Below, piece by piece: positions 46,161-60,315 of a stretch of DNA of 64,000 nt. Within the stretch, counting starts at the first letter, position 1, and each line of letters begins with the position of its first letter. Source of the DNA: Aselliscus stoliczkanus. Lineage: Eukaryota > Chordata > Mammalia > Chiroptera > Hipposideridae. The DNA lies in assembly GCA_033961575.1 (NCBI GenBank), contig CM066739.1:70432559-70496558 (forward strand). Direction: 5' to 3'. Made by a program: the position numbers and the translations under genes. The notes under the pieces are model-generated. The model did no database searches. It saw nothing but the letters and a program-made list of their open reading frames with translations, and had not been told where the DNA came from.

Positions 46161-46699
46161 AAACTGCAGTTCCAGGACTTTTGACTCCAACTCCAATGAC
46201 ATATTTACTACCCAAAGGACAGAAGGAACACGGAGTAAAATTGATTACTTCTGTCTCCTGTGGTAGGAAGAAGGGACACAGATGGGGGGCGGGGGGCCAC
46301 ATTCCGATTGAAGGAGCAATGTGAGCTATGGCATGATGAACAGTTCATCAGACTTTCTTCTGATCATTCGTATTAATTAAGAACAGACTGGGACTGACCC
46401 CTGCCTCATATGTTGGGCCACATCCAAGAACTCATTCATGCCCTAAGTATTTTAATTTTTATTAATGGCTCTATGCTTGGCGAGAATGATGGAGTCCACA
46501 CATGATTTTCAGGGTCAGGCCACAAAGCCAGCAGAGTTTCAGTAAGGCAAGAAGTCAATATAGGATAGCAGAAAGGATTCACCCAAAACGATGCTCCCCC
46601 AATGGTTTCCACTGCATTTGGAATACTACTCAATGACTTACATACCCATCACATGACTGGGTACATCTTTAACCTCATTTCCGACCATGTTGCCCCTTG

Positions 46700-47065
46700 A
46701 ATGTTCTGGTCCAGCCACACAACCTAGAATTCCGCTCTCACCTCAGGACCATTGCACATGCCTTTCTCTCTCACTCACAAACCTGCTTGGTTAGTCTCCC
46801 TGCTCCCTCAAATCTCTCTGTTCAGGTGACACTCATCATTGAGCATGACTACCCTATGGAAAATAATAACCATATGCCACTGCTGGCCCTCTTAGACCAC
46901 TTTACTTTTCTCCCCAAAACTTATCACCATCTCACACAATGTATTATATCTGTGTATATGTTTGATTGTTGGTATATTCTGAGGTGGCAGAGAGTTGGCT
47001 TGCCTTGTCAACTTTTGTAACCTCAGTGCCTAGAATAATAAATATTTGTTGATGGAATGATTGTG
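46700..47065 (+). mobile_element. LINE-2 3' end, sense
   Basis: 'ggaccattgcacatgcctttctctctc', 'gtcaacttttgtaacctcagtgcctagaataataaatatttgttgatggaatga' type end (split motifs) match the L2 3' terminus well. Confidence 0.72.
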
Positions 47066-47914
47066 ATTATTTTGCTAATAGTATGGACAAGTTGGTTTTT
47101 TTTTTTGCTTCACATTTCCATGAAAGGATCATGATGTATTCAGTGAAACAAATAAGTTTTCACCATTTATATTATATGATAGTAACAGTAGTAGGAGCCG
47201 ATGCAATAGCAGTGATGAAGACATGTTTTATTTATGTTTGCAGTATTCTTCCCTCACCTCTTTGCTTGTCTCATTCACCTCCCCGTCGCCCTCCCTCCTT
47301 CTTCCCATTCAGGCTCCTGACATTTGGTTTGTCCTCCTGTCCTGCTCTTGACTTCAACTTCACACTGCTCTCTCTTTTCATCAAGAGATAATGACATTCC
47401 CTCCCTTGCTCCTTATCACTGACTACTAAAAATTCCAAACCTTATTGATGTGACCCCAAGACCCGTAATACCAATTCATTAATCAAATAAATTCCCTTGT
47501 ATGATTTGCTAATAGTGTTTTAGCTGTATGATCACTCCACATGCACCTTTTCTGCCTAGTCCATTAATAAATATCTCTATAAGACCATAACAAGCTGGGA
47601 GGGAGAGTGATGTAGGTCTTTATTCTTCCTTCCAGTGTCACCTATTTCACTTTCAAGTAAGGTCCACCATGTTTTGCTTGATATTGCAAATACTAGAGGT
47701 CAGAGTGCTAATATTAAGAATGTTTTGCTTATTCTAACATGTATTAGTCACAGAAGGGTTTATTATACATAACAGGCTTCTCGGAAGCCCTTTTCTAGCA
47801 CCTGCAGGAGAGAATCAATATGGTAATTACGATGGACTGTTTTTGCCTCTGACCACAACTTAGAATTTTGAATGATGATTTTTTTTCCCCTTTGTAAATA
47901 TATATATAGTGCTA

Positions 47915-48135
47915 TCTATGTGCCAGTCCCTGTTTTAAGCATCAAGTCATTGGAAATTCAAAACAATTTTGTGAGATAGACATTATTATTAGGCACACTT
48001 TACAGACGAGGACACAGAAACTTTTCTGATCAACAGAAAAATTAAGTAACTTGCTCGGGTAGTAAGTGGCATAGCTGGGCTGTGAGCCCAGGGAACCTGA
48101 CTCCAGAGTCCATGCTCTAACCTTGTGCTGCTCTT
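47915..48135 (+). mobile_element. MIR SINE, well preserved
   Basis: 'tatctatgtgccagtccctgttttaagc', 'attattattaggcacactttacagacgaggacacag', 'taacttgctcgggtagtaagtggcatagctgggc' and 'gaacctgactccagagtccatgctc' give the complete MIR order. Confidence 0.85.
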
Positions 48136-48245
48136 AGAAGGAACTGAAGGCTCTATTGTCCTCAAGAGGATACCCCCGGAAATGTATTGTGTTTGAATGT
48201 TTACATTCTTTTTTCTCCCTCCCTAAATCTTTCTCTTCTGCTGTT

Positions 48246-48476
48246 AAATAGGGTTCTTAAAATAAATAAATAAATAAACCTTTCTTGGGGAACAGTGTGT
48301 TTTTCCCAGGACCCAACAGCTCCAAGTCAAGTTATCGTCCTTCAATCTTAGTTGTGGAGGGCTCAGCGCAGCTCCATGTCCCGTCATCTATGAGGGAGTT
48401 GAACCAGCAACTTTGTTGTTAAGAGCTCATGCTCTAACCAACTGAGCCACCCAGCTGCCCCAAATAGGGTTTTTAA
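48246..48476 (-). mobile_element. tRNA-derived SINE ('tgttcccc' type) with 15-bp target-site duplication, antisense
   Basis: The body (48261-48461) has a tail of 'aaat' units, 'ggggaacagtgtgtttttcccagg', 'cagctccaagtcaagttatc', 'ttagttgtggagggct', then the tRNA-like complement ending 'actgagccacccagctgcccc'. Flanks AAATAGGGTTCTTAA (48246-48260) and AAATAGGGTTTTTAA (48462-48476) differ by one base. Confidence 0.93.
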
Positions 48477-50474
48477 TATAAGAAGAAGAATGATGATGGG
48501 CATTTTCAACAGAAAAGGAATTAGTTGAAAGAATGTGGTCTATCACAAAGAATCATGAAGAAATCTAAAGGATTGAACTTGAAAATGGGGTGAGAAGGAG
48601 AGAGGCTAAGCAGCAAAACCACACACCAGAATCAGTCCAGGGGAGACTCACTCCTGCTGCCACTGCTGCTTCTAGACACAGAATGCCAAAGCGCTCACTG
48701 CTAGGCAAACAGCGACCCCATCATCACTGTTGCCAGGGAAACTTGCTGTTGCTGCTGCTGCTACCACCACTGACTAAGTGGATTCTGCACTACTTCTGCT
48801 TCTTCTGATTCCAAGCCTGGGCCAGTTCATCTAATTGGTCAACCTTAGGTCACAAGTCCATCCTGACCACACCAAAGCTACCCAGGAGGCTGGGAAAGCA
48901 ATATCTTGCTTCTTGGGTTGCAGAGTCAAGTACAGGAGGCTTGATATTTGCAAAATTCGAGGGGCATACTAATTGGGAATATATTTATACCAAATATTTA
49001 TTCACTGTTTATGTAAAATTTAGATTCCTCTGGACACCCTACAGTATTTGTATTTGTTAAATCTGGCTATCCTGTTGCCTTGTTAATTTCTATATTCAGT
49101 AGAAACCATAAAGTCACATGATGGACAAGTTTTAAAACATAGGATGAGCTTCTCTATTGAGAAGAAACAAAAAGACTAATAATATTCACTACCCTTCCGT
49201 CTAAATATATTTCCATATAGTTACAGCATAATAATTTTGCATTGGGGGAAAAGTACTTTCTGGCATCAAACCAACATTCAATGTATAACTAGATTTCTCT
49301 TTTATTTTTTTACCCTTTTATTTTACCCAATGTTGTATCTCTGCCAATTTAATTTGCTACTAATTTGAGGTGATGTTTTGGATAACATCCTTTTATTTCT
49401 AATTTAGTGTCAGCTTTTATTCCTAACATAAGCCTCCTTTTAAAATTATAAATGGAGCTCTCATTTCCAGTACAGAGGAAGAAATTTCATTGTTGTACCC
49501 TACTGAAGCCACACACAAATGTATAAACGCATTATATTGCAAAATGCAACATAAGTCAAAAAAATCTATGTCATAAAATGTTCACTATATATCTTCACTA
49601 TGTGATTTAATGTCTCAGCTTCACTTTCTGCCTGAGAATATTTATGAAACTCTTCTGGTACTTCTACAGAAAAAGCTGATTTTGAACGTACAAAATATTA
49701 GCATCTTAGAACAAGATAATTTACCTCATAATTCTTCTTAAACAAAATGTTTCTGACAAATTCACCCTGAAGTCAAAGAGAATAAAGTAATTGGAAAAAT
49801 GATTTGATTTTGCTTATACAAGTCTTATACATTTTCAGTTTATATATTGTATTATTCGATGTTAAACCCTTAAGAAGGAGAATTGGGGAAAAGGTGATAT
49901 TCTAATAATTAAACAGATCTTCAGCTAAAGCTGCAATCCAAAAGATAAATATGTTTATTTTTTATTACAACACCACCATAATCATTTAGACTTGTTGTAC
50001 TGATTTGATATGAATATGTAGACTTTACCAATAGTGATACTTTCCATAATTATTGCTGGGAGAATACTTATCATACTACCCTATTTGATAAATAGTGCAA
50101 TAGGCACATCATTGGACTTCAGCAGAAGACAAATTGTAATCTCTTAGAAGTGACTTGTTTTTTTGACCTAAAATAATTACAATTTATTAGAGAATTCATG
50201 TATGTAAATTTTATTATGATTTTTTTTTTGGTAATAGACAGCATTTTTCATTGTTTTGTTGAACTCTCAAAGCACAAAATCACATTCATTTTTGTAAACA
50301 GAGGTTTCATGGGAAGAGAAGAGTGGTGGATGTCCAAAAAGTAGAGTAACATTTAATTATTCTAGTTTATTCCCCAGGGTCTCTAGATTGTAGCAAATAT
50401 ACAGAAAATGCTCTTGATAGTTAGTAAGCAAGAATTCTGATTCTCAGTTACATGGTTTGTACTCTCATATTCTT

Positions 50475-50658
50475 CTGAATCTTTTTTTTTTAACTTTTTT
50501 TTAAAATTGGGGAACAGTGTATTTTTCCAGGACCCATCAGCTCCAAGTCAAGTGGTTGTTTCAATCAAGTTGTGGAGGGCGTGGGGGTCGAATCAGCAAT
50601 TTGGTGTTATGAGCACTGCATTCTAACCAACTGAGCTAACCAGCTGCCCCTGAATCTT
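50475..50658 (-). mobile_element. tRNA-derived SINE ('tgttcccc' type) with 9-bp target-site duplication, antisense
   Basis: The body (50484-50649) has a T-rich tail, 'ggggaacagtgtatttttcc', 'cccatcagctccaagtcaag', 'tgtggagggcg', then the tRNA-like complement ending 'ctgagctaaccagctgcccc'. CTGAATCTT flanks it at 50475-50483 and 50650-50658. Confidence 0.92.
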
Positions 50659-51164
50659 ACAAATAACCTTATGACATACATATGAATTTTTATTTTACTT
50701 TATAGGAATAAAGTGTTTTACTCATAGAAAAAGCATTCAGCTAATGACATTTCAAGTCACATTATCTTGAAAACTGACTCTTCATATGATTTCAATTATA
50801 GTTTTAAAAAGGTAAATATTTAAATATCTTTTAAATATTTTCTTATTCCCAGCTTATTGTTTTGTTTTACACTAAATAAAATACACATGTAATTATTAAA
50901 AAGTCCATATAATACAAATTTTACATATGAAAAAAGGAACAGTCTTCTTTTACATCCATTACCAATCCCATTGATAATAGTTTGGTCTGTAATGGTCCAG
51001 GCTTAGGACAGGATCACATTAATAAAACAGCCTCTTATTGCTTTATGTCTTTGACATAAAAGACTAATTTGTAAAAGACACCAACACTTCTTAAACTCTC
51101 CTTTCTCTATTCCTTGTAATCTCCTAGCTCTCAGACCTTGGAGCTACATCCCAGATCTGCCTCC

Positions 51165-51325
51165 CAGCTTAATTTGCTTAATCCTCATAACAAATTTATG
51201 AGGTGAGAACTATTATTAGTTTACCAATGAAGATACAGAGAAGTTAAATAACTTATCCAAAGTTACACAGCTAATAAGTGATAAATCTGGAATTGAAATC
51301 CAGGCAGTCTGTTTGTAAGAGTATC
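51165..51325 (+). mobile_element. MIR SINE
   Basis: 'ttaatcctcataacaaatttatgaggtgaga', 'accaatgaagatacagagaagttaaataactt' and 'gaattgaaatccaggcagtctg' follow the MIR order. Confidence 0.82.
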
Positions 51326-51351
51326 AACTATTAACCATTTTATTGTGATTT

Positions 51352-51356
51352 TTGTG

Positions 51357-51407
<51 letters not shown>

Positions 51408-51408
51408 A
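51352..51408. repeat. (GT)n microsatellite
   Basis: GT run with one T interruption. Confidence 0.96.
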
Positions 51409-53656
51409 AGAAACACACATTAATTTAGGTCAGGCTCCATCTGCCCTCCTTACACTTGGTATGTCAGTTAGTTCTCTTTGAGTTGCACGTAATAGAAAAA
51501 TACAATTCAAACTACACGAGGATGAAGAAAAGAAATTTCCTGGCTCATGAGCCTGGGAAGTGGTCTGGGCGGTGTGTGGGAGGGGGAACGGGTTTCAAGT
51601 CCAGCTTCATTAGAGACTCAGACAGCCCCATCTGAGCTTTGCCTGTCGGTCTCTGCTACGTTATGTTGCCTTTGGTGTCCTGGTTTTATTCTCAGCCTCT
51701 ACACGATGGCTAAATGACTGCATAAGCACCAGCTGAAATTCAGTTGGAAAGAACCCGTCTCTCTTTAGTGAGCTCTTTCCCAAGTTCTCTTATTTACCGC
51801 ATTTGGACCAGCTCTGGACAGAGAGCAGCAGAGGGGTGAACTCCCAAAGGGTAATCAGAGTTGTTTCCAGAGGAAGAAAAATGATGGCTCCTATTATAAT
51901 TCTCACTGATATTTTGACTGTAACTCTTACGTTTGTTTATCCCATACTTGCACCTCCTGACGGCCCCATTTTCAAATTCACCAATATAGTCATGTAGAAT
52001 TTTGACAAAGGAATGACTGTTTTTTATTCCTCTACCCAAACCACTGGCAGGCTTCTAGAAGATTTCACTGTTCACATAATGACCATCCAGTAGTAGGGTT
52101 TCATACCCACCCAGAACATCCAGTGTTAGGCCTGGACTTAAACCTTTGTTTACCTCCACTGAATGCAAACTGCTTAACATTTATTATACTTAACTGTTTG
52201 TATACCGTTTTCCTCCTGACCATGTGTCTCTTGAGTTTGAGGTTGAATATCTTCACCCTAACATATTAATTACTACATGGTACTAAATTAATTAGTACCC
52301 CTTTCAGCAATACTTGTCACCCTGGGGCTGGCATGGAGAAAGGGGACAGTGAGTTCACATTGGTAAATTATTTGTGGCAAGTCAAGGTGGGCAAACACTG
52401 AAAATATAGTTGGATTGTTGTATCAGTGAGAAAGGAATTGGAGGAAAATTGAAAAAAACAGCATTATCAAGAAATTAGAAGATGAGGTGAGTTTACAGGG
52501 AGGTTTAGTCAAAATGAGTGACAGATGGACAGAAAGCAGTTGGTAGGTTTGACTAGAAATTTTATAACTCAGTATTTGAATCAAATCAGTATTTGAATCA
52601 GATCACACGATGATGAAGTTCATGTTACAAAGACTTGGAAATAAGGAAATAAATTCAAATTGAGGTAAAGATTATTAGGAGATAGCATAGCTTAGTTATC
52701 AATAATTCGACTTTTGAAATCAGACTTGAGTGTGATATCTCAGCTCCCTTATTTAGCATCTGTGCAAATTCAAAAATTAAAAACAAAACAAAACAAAAAT
52801 ATCCTTCATCTCAGTTTTTCAACAATATATAGGAGATAATGATATCTACTTCAGGGTTCTTGTAAGGTTTTGTCCTGGGCCACACTTAGGTAAAAACTGA
52901 TTGATTATTACTATCATTATAGTGAGTAGAGTGGATTGAAGCGCTGTCATTATACTATGAGAATGGGGACCTTGAGCCACAGTCATACCTCCTTGGCTGA
53001 CCGGACAAACCAACCTAGAGAGAAAACAGTGAACCAAGAGCTAAAATCCTCAATAAATGGGGAAATGGCCTAGAACAGTGGCCAGTGATGCTAAGCTGGT
53101 ATCAGTTGGAGGCATGGCATTCAAAGAAGGAACTCTTGTTGAGTGAAGACAGTCCCCCTGGAACCACCGTGGGGAGTCTGAAGGATGTGGGCCTTTCCTC
53201 AGAGCCCCAAGGTGAAAAGCACAAATACAACTAGTCTTGGTGTAATCAAAGGTCATAAACATTGAGGGCGGGGCGGAGGTGGAAGGGTGTTAGTGAACGT
53301 GGACATGAGATAGAAGCAATTAGCCATGCTTATCATGCATGTGGACCCTGCAGTACATGGGACCTGAGAGAATGAAGAATTTCCCATTGAGAGGTTTGCA
53401 GGAAAAGAAATACCCTCAAAGGGTCCAGGTTCAATTAAAGGAAGGACATGCGGAGATGTCCTTTGAAAACATAAAAAATCTAGAAGACTCATGCAATTAC
53501 AAATCCATCATTTCCAACCCTTTAACATGTTGTCTGGTGATCATCTTCTCTGTCCTCATTTCCCCTCATTCATCCTTGGTCCTCCCTTACCTTGATACTG
53601 CTCCACATGGATTTTTTTGTGTGAAGAAAGAGTAAGGAGCATCCTGGTATCTTATA

Positions 53657-53812
53657 CAGTAATACCTTGGTTTGCGAGCATAATTCATTCTGGAAACAAA
53701 TTACTCGTATTGCAAGACATCGCTCATTTACCATGTTAAAATATATTAGAAATGTTTGCTTGTCTTGAGGAACATTCGCAAACCACATTACTATCAATCC
53801 AAGGTTTTACTG
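53657..53812. mobile_element. Short Tigger-like (TcMar) MITE, copy 2, 156 bp
   Basis: 'cagtaataccttggtttgcg' at the left end pairs with 'ccaaggttttactg' at the right as an inverted complement, flanked by TA (53655-53656, 53813-53814). It shares 'attgcaagacatcgctc' and 'attagaaatgtttgct' with the copy at 14131. Confidence 0.88.
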
Positions 53813-54559
53813 TATATCCTATTCAGACCTTGAAGCTGCCTTTGTCCAAATAGATACAACCTGACTGTTCTTGGCCACAGGATAAATATACTCCAGAAAT
53901 CTAGTCCAAAAGTACTTGGAGAAATTGATATACGAAATTATTGATGGGCATGTCCTCCGATTATTCTGAATTGATTCATGACTCCCAGCTATTATGTTGA
54001 ATGAAAGGTTCTTATCAGTCATTGTACCAGAAAAAGCTTAGCTTCAAGAGCCTCAGCATCACCAGAACCTACTTACAGGAAAATAGAATTAGGTGACTTG
54101 TCTACGCTTCTCTGCCCCTCATGAATATTATTTGAGCAAAGAGCAATTGAAAACGTGTAAATTTTTTCCTTGATGGAAGGCCTAGCAATCATAGTTGTCT
54201 TGGATTAAATGGGCTTCTGCCAATGGAGGCCCTTATTTTCACATTTAAATCTTCTTCCTTCCTCCCCTCAAAAGGAGGATTAACTTTAGAACAAAGGACT
54301 AGTCAGTTTCCAGCAACATTTTGAGATATTGCAGTTTGGGAGGTATATGTTTGGTATCAAAAACATCTGAATGTGGGTATATTCACTGATAAAGCAATGG
54401 TCGACAGAGCTTTAGATTTGGGAATTTATATGATTAAAACAACAACAAGAAATTTCAGTGACATCTGTGTGCCGCTGCAAGAACCAACCTCTCCAGAATT
54501 TATGGGTAGAATATGGTCGCTTTTAATTCTTATGTGATCCATGGTGGGGTACCACACTA

Positions 54560-54705
54560 ATATCTAGTATTAATAGTTATAGTTTTGAGTACTGCTATGC
54601 ACCCTGATTTTATAGGTGACAGAATTGAAACTCAGGCTAATTTACCCAAAATCACTCATATGGTGAGCTGTAGATTCAGAATTCTAGCCCAGGCTTCTTT
54701 TCTCA
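54560..54705 (+). mobile_element. MIR SINE remnant
   Basis: 'gattttataggtgacagaattgaaactcagg', 'acccaaaatcactcatatggtgagctgtag' and 'attctagcccaggctt' match the MIR 3' half. Confidence 0.7.
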
Positions 54706-57700
54706 GCTGTGTGCTGCATATAACTAAATATTAGTGCTTCATTCCAGAAATAAAAATTGCTAACATTATTCTATTAAAAGCAGTAATGGGAAGACCAAAC
54801 AAGATTTGTAGGTATTTATTTTAAATTAATGCCAGTAGATGGGAAAGATTTTAGACCAGAGATTTACATGAAGATGATACTCCTCCCATTATTTTGAAAT
54901 GATTAAGGGAAAATTCACTGCAATTTAATTTCCATATAGTTTCTCTCCAAGCGGATAGTGAAAGAGAATGATGAATTGGAAAACCCATAACATCAGTTAA
55001 CAATTTCAATCAATTTAGACAAAATTTAGGAAGCAGAACAATTGGCTTTAAGACAAAATTTTCTAACTATTTTTGTGTATCTTCAAGAACCGGGGCAGAA
55101 TTACTGTGGGTTTATAGACCAGGCATTTCCAAGCCATGTTTTATCACTCAGCCCCCTGAGTGTTAGAGGTCCATAAATTCCAGCCTCTTCTCTCTGCTCC
55201 AGAGCTTTCTGTGGCCCCAGGCATTAAGTCAGCGTCTTCAGTGTAATGTCCCAAGCCGTCTCCCCAGAGTTTTGTGAAGATTATCACCATCCCCATCAAC
55301 CGGGTCTTCCTCCCAGCCACCTGTCACTCTGAGTTTTGAACTCAACTTTTAACATGGTATTTAGAATGGACAGTTTGCAGAAATGCTTTTGGAGGATCAC
55401 AATTTGGGGTGATTATTCTTCAAAAATTAAACTCTGATGACTTTGAGTGTAATTCTAATAACACCAATTACTGAGAAATGGATCAATTCTAATAAATTTA
55501 AAGATGCTATTTTGTACTCTGAAATTAATAGTTATACAAGTTCTTTCACGACCTATAACTAGTTGTGAGAATCAAAGTTTGCCCTCAAGCAATTCAAAAT
55601 GAGTTTCAACTCTAATACATTGTTGTGTTATTTCTGTGATCTTTCCCGAGCAAGGTGAAATGTACCGCCTTCAGGAATCTCTCTCGTCCAAGTGCGTCTT
55701 TAAAGCACAGTGATGTTACAATTTATGTAGTCTCCCTAGGTATCATTTTCAGCTGTGTTTTTTTAATGCATTATTAAATTTGATGGTTTGGATACATGGG
55801 AAAGCTGGAATGGTTCTTGTGTTGGTAATGCCTTAGGTGTGGAGGTAAAAGTTGCTACAGGTTATAGAAAATGCAAGTTGAGTCAAGTTTCACATCTATG
55901 TGGGTTTCATGTCTCTTGAAGGAAAACATTCTTTATCCATTTTTCTGTTCTTTGGTTATACAAGAATCTAAGCACTTTAACTTTCATTATCAAGGTATTT
56001 ATTATAAAACATTTCCTGACTTGAAGTTTCTGTGTTTTGAAATGTATGGGCAAATTCGGCGAGTATCAAAAATGAACTGCAGGGAGAGAAGATTGATGCA
56101 AGGGTAACACTTAAGAAACAATGGCGGGAGTTCAGAAGAGAGAAAATGAGTGCTGCAATGCAGCCTGGGACCCTGGGTCTAGAGCTAATCAGTACCATAT
56201 ATTTTGGATAACAGCTTGGGCTAATATAGTGTTGTGTTTTGTTGTTGTTGGTTTTGTTTTGTTTGTGTTTTTTGAGAACTATAATGCTTGCATTAAAAAA
56301 ATCTATTAAAAAATCTCAAAAATTCATTTGGAAAGAATGAGAAGGTTACAAGATGTAAATTTGATTCAAGAAAAACATGCAATTTCAGAAATATTTGCAT
56401 TTTCGAGTTATTCTTTTTTCTCTCTCTCTTTTATCTTTTGGATATCCTTTGGGCATGGTGTGTTTTTTGTTGATGACCATGAAAACGTCTCTGAACTCAC
56501 ATGCACTTCTTCTTACAATGTGACCTTGTCACTCCCCATCAGGAGGTGGTGTCTATGCCCCTTCCCCTGGGGACTGGGTGGGTCTTGGTGTCTATCATCA
56601 TCTAGTAGAGAGGTGATGCTGTCTGACTTCTAAGACGAGGCTTAGAATGGAGAGGCAGCTTCCTCCTGGCTCTTTTTCTTGGGATGGTTGTTCTTGGATC
56701 CCAAACTTCAGGCTATGAGGAAGCCCATGCCATATGCGGAGGCTTTGCATAGGTGATTCTGGCTAAAAAGCCCAGCTGAGGTTCTGGATGACAGTCAGCA
56801 ATGACCACCAGTCACGTGAGAAGGGAGGCCTTTGAGATGACACTAGGACCGGACACCATGCAACTTCAAGGAATCCATGGAGTAAGAACTTAGCTGTGCT
56901 CAGTCAGCTCCCAGAACTGAGAGAGATAAGAAATGGTTGCTGCTTGTTTTTGTTACTATGTTTGGGGTGGTTGGTTATTGCAAGATGTTAGAATTGGACC
57001 CACCCAAATGAAAGCCCTTAAAATAAAAGTGAATGCCTTCATTGTACAAAAGGAATGCATTATTGAAATAAAAATGTAAGAGTACTTTGTGTTACAACAT
57101 CCTGTTAAAATAGAGAAGGGGTCAGAGAGCATAAAAACAATGATGGCTGCATTTGGTCTGTGTCTTTCCACTTAGCAGTTTTCTTTTTCGGCAAATAACT
57201 AGAAACAATGAACATCTCTAACATCATGCATCCACCAGTAGGAGCTTTCCTTGCCTGGTATCACACCAGGGCTTGGGTTCAAAGTAGGGCAGCCATTCTC
57301 CCCAGTTTCCCTGGGATAGTCTCTGTCTATATCTGTGTGGTCCCAGTTATTAGTTATTACTAATGATGCTTCTCCCATCCTTTGTTTTACTCTCAAAAAA
57401 GGATCTTAATTTGGACAATAAATTATATAGTCATTGTGGTCTAAAGGAAAGGACCAAACACGCAGCCACGTAGGTCATTATTCTCTAAATTTTTCTCACC
57501 CAAATGGAAATGATGGCTAATGCGTGAAGATTGTCCTGTGTTGATTAACCTGGTGAGACCACGTCAACAGATCATGTCCCTGTGGAGGGCAAAATGGCTA
57601 GGCTTCGCCGCACAGCAATCAGGGGACCCAGGAACATTTGGGTTCCATGGTTGTCCATCATAGTCATACCGAATTGACACAGGCTATGTATCCACTGTGA

Positions 57701-58114
57701 TGTTGTGCTCTGATGAAGCACGATTCGAGACGTGGGCGATAATCAAGAGAACACCAAAGAGAGCATGCAGGATTGATTGGTTCTAGAAATTCCATGTCAA
57801 GCTCACAGCTTCCTTTCTATGAGGCATTTCTATGGAACTTACAGTACACAGCAAAGAAATAGGAGAAAATCTTGAAGTACTAAAGCCCTAAAGACATCAT
57901 TTGCTACCTCGATTGGATTCTGCTAAAGAAAATGGAAATAAAAGTCAAGAGAGCATGCAAAATGCCAATATTAATCTTGTAGTCTGAGAAAATTTTATAC
58001 AATGGTAAAATGAAAAGGGACCTCCACAGTTGTGCAGAATAATAACTTCTGTTCAGGAAGGGGTCCAAACAGCTCTTTCTTCAGCTTTAAATAGTATATA
58101 GGGAAGGGGATTTC

Positions 58115-58388
58115 ACTGATACAAAACTGAAAGCAACAAAGGAACAAGACAAACAAATAAAGAAACAAATTCACATAGACACAGACAATAGTTTAGTAGT
58201 TACCAGAGGGTAAGGATGGGCAGGGGGGTGATAGATGAGGGTAAATGGGATCAAATACATAGTAATGAAAGGTGAGCTGACTCTAGGTGGTGAACACACA
58301 ATGGGATATATAGACGATGTATTACAGAATTGTACATTTGAAATCTGTGTAACTTTGTCACCCCAATAACTTTTAATTTAAAAAAAAT
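58115..58388 (+). mobile_element. L1 3' UTR fragment, sense, strongly 5'-truncated
   Basis: 'gtagttaccagagggtaagg', 'ctgactctaggtggtgaacacacaatggga', 'gatgtattacagaattgtacatttgaaatctg' and 'gtcaccccaataacttttaattt' plus an A-run match the bat L1 3' terminus. Confidence 0.72.
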
Positions 58389-58633
58389 AGCATCAAACTT
58401 TGGGGAAAAAAAAAATTTTTAGGGAAGGATTCTCCACTGTTTTTATTTTGGTTACCTGTTCCAATGTCTAAAAGCTTTTACAATCAGAAAAGTTCTGTTT
58501 AGACACACGTATACATTTTTCAAAATGCCTTCGTACATATCATCTCTGGCATTGCATAGACAAAACACACAACTGATTGAATTTTTTACTGAAACTGTAG
58601 AGTTAAAGCCTATAATAGTTTTAGTTATATAAT

Positions 58634-58665
58634 AACTCTAATAATAATAATAATAATAATAGCTC
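58634..58665. repeat. (AAT)n tract
   Basis: About nine ATA/AAT units; the surrounding 'ataatagctctaat' motif is repeated two to three times. Confidence 0.9.
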
Positions 58666-60315
58666 TAATGATAATAGTTATATAATAGCTCTAATTAATT
58701 TTAAATTTTTATCATGACATTCAAGTCTCACACATTCCTCCTTCTCTTTTATGTTTAGACTATTTTGAATGAATTTTCAAATCAGGTAGTTTTCTTAGCT
58801 CTCTGCTTCCTTCAGGCAAAATACATAGAAACCTATGCTTTTTCAAACATTTTAACTCATTATTTTAATTAATATAATTGCCCATTATAATAAGTATATA
58901 AATGCTGTTTAGAGTATTTATCTCCAATACAAATACTTTTATCAACAGGATATTCTGATCATAGGAAAGGACTTAAATTCATGAGTATTCACACAAAATA
59001 ATATGCAATTGAAATACCCTTAGCATTTCATTGCTCTCAAAGACCAGTTCCTTCAGTTCAAATATTTAATGACATTTTGATAGTTTTCAATAGAGGTTTA
59101 ACCTGTTTTAAGCACTCACATTTCTGTAAATGTTCAAAAATAACAAATATCCTATAGTCATATGTGTAAAGTTTATATATACACTAAACAAACATATGCA
59201 GTTAAGAATAATACATATATAGTGTGTGTATACACAATACAAATATTTAGTATATATACAGAACATATGAAATTGAAAGAATCTGAATATTATAAAAAGT
59301 GAGATTTAACCAGTTTTCTAGATTTGTGCTTCTTAAAAATGGCAAATTCTATTGCCATAGAAAAACATCTGTTAATAAACATTGGTCCATATCTATCAGG
59401 ATTCGTAAATACAAAATATAGAATCAGAAGCATCTGATTTACTCCTTATTTGGAAAAGCTATTTCTTATTTTCAGTGTTTTGCTCCATTTTTCTAATACT
59501 GTTGAATAAGTCACACTTTCTAATGTAGTTCATAGACCAACATATTAATCTACTTTTAGTTCTTTATTTATATTAGAAGATGATAATAAATCATAGAGCT
59601 AAGACAATAAGGAGAGAGTGTGATTTATTTCTCATTGTTAAACATCACTGTTGAGATCTGTCAACCAGCTTGAAGGTCAACTATGAAAGTGTCAATAAAT
59701 ATGAACCCTAGACCTCATGCTGGAGAACAGTAGAGAATAATCTGAAAACATTCATTTTGTTGGCTGAGATAATGAGGCAAGCACAGAAACATAATTGTTT
59801 CACCTGATTTTTTTTTTATGCAGCTCCAAGTTCAGGAATAACACTCCTTTCACACTGTGGGAATAATACAAGCTTTGTAATAACTTCAGCCTAGGACTGC
59901 TTAAGAGGATTAAAATGGTATCCAATTTGTTAGTTGAACAGATTGTACCAAGCTTGCACTGTGAATTGAGACATTTACACGAGACTGGAAGACTCTCCTT
60001 AAGAAAGTGGGGAAGATGAAGAAGAAGGAACGGGTATCAACCGGGAGAGGGTAGAGATCAGGGCAACTCAGGAGGGAGGAACTGAACTTATAGCCAGAGG
60101 ATTCAGAGAAATTCTTACTCATCTAGCAAAACAATCCGTTGTGTGTCCTAGCCCTCCCTCCTATTCTGCTCATTGTTCTGGCTTTTTTCCATCCAAACTT
60201 CAGAGAAATCTTGATTTCTTGACTTTCTGCTATTTCCTCTTTTCTTAGGTTTTATAGAAGATTGAAATCACAATGAGGCCTACAGAGATAATTTGAAGCT
60301 GTATATGTATGTGTA

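Noticed and set aside
48590..48960. 72-aa frame and a CTG-rich stretch
   Set aside because: It looks like part of an old unnamed repeat with a short (CTG)5 run; no coding evidence.
57420..57790. Moderately complex non-repeat-looking block
   Set aside because: It could be an old transposon or a conserved non-coding element, but I recognise no motif and cannot support a call.
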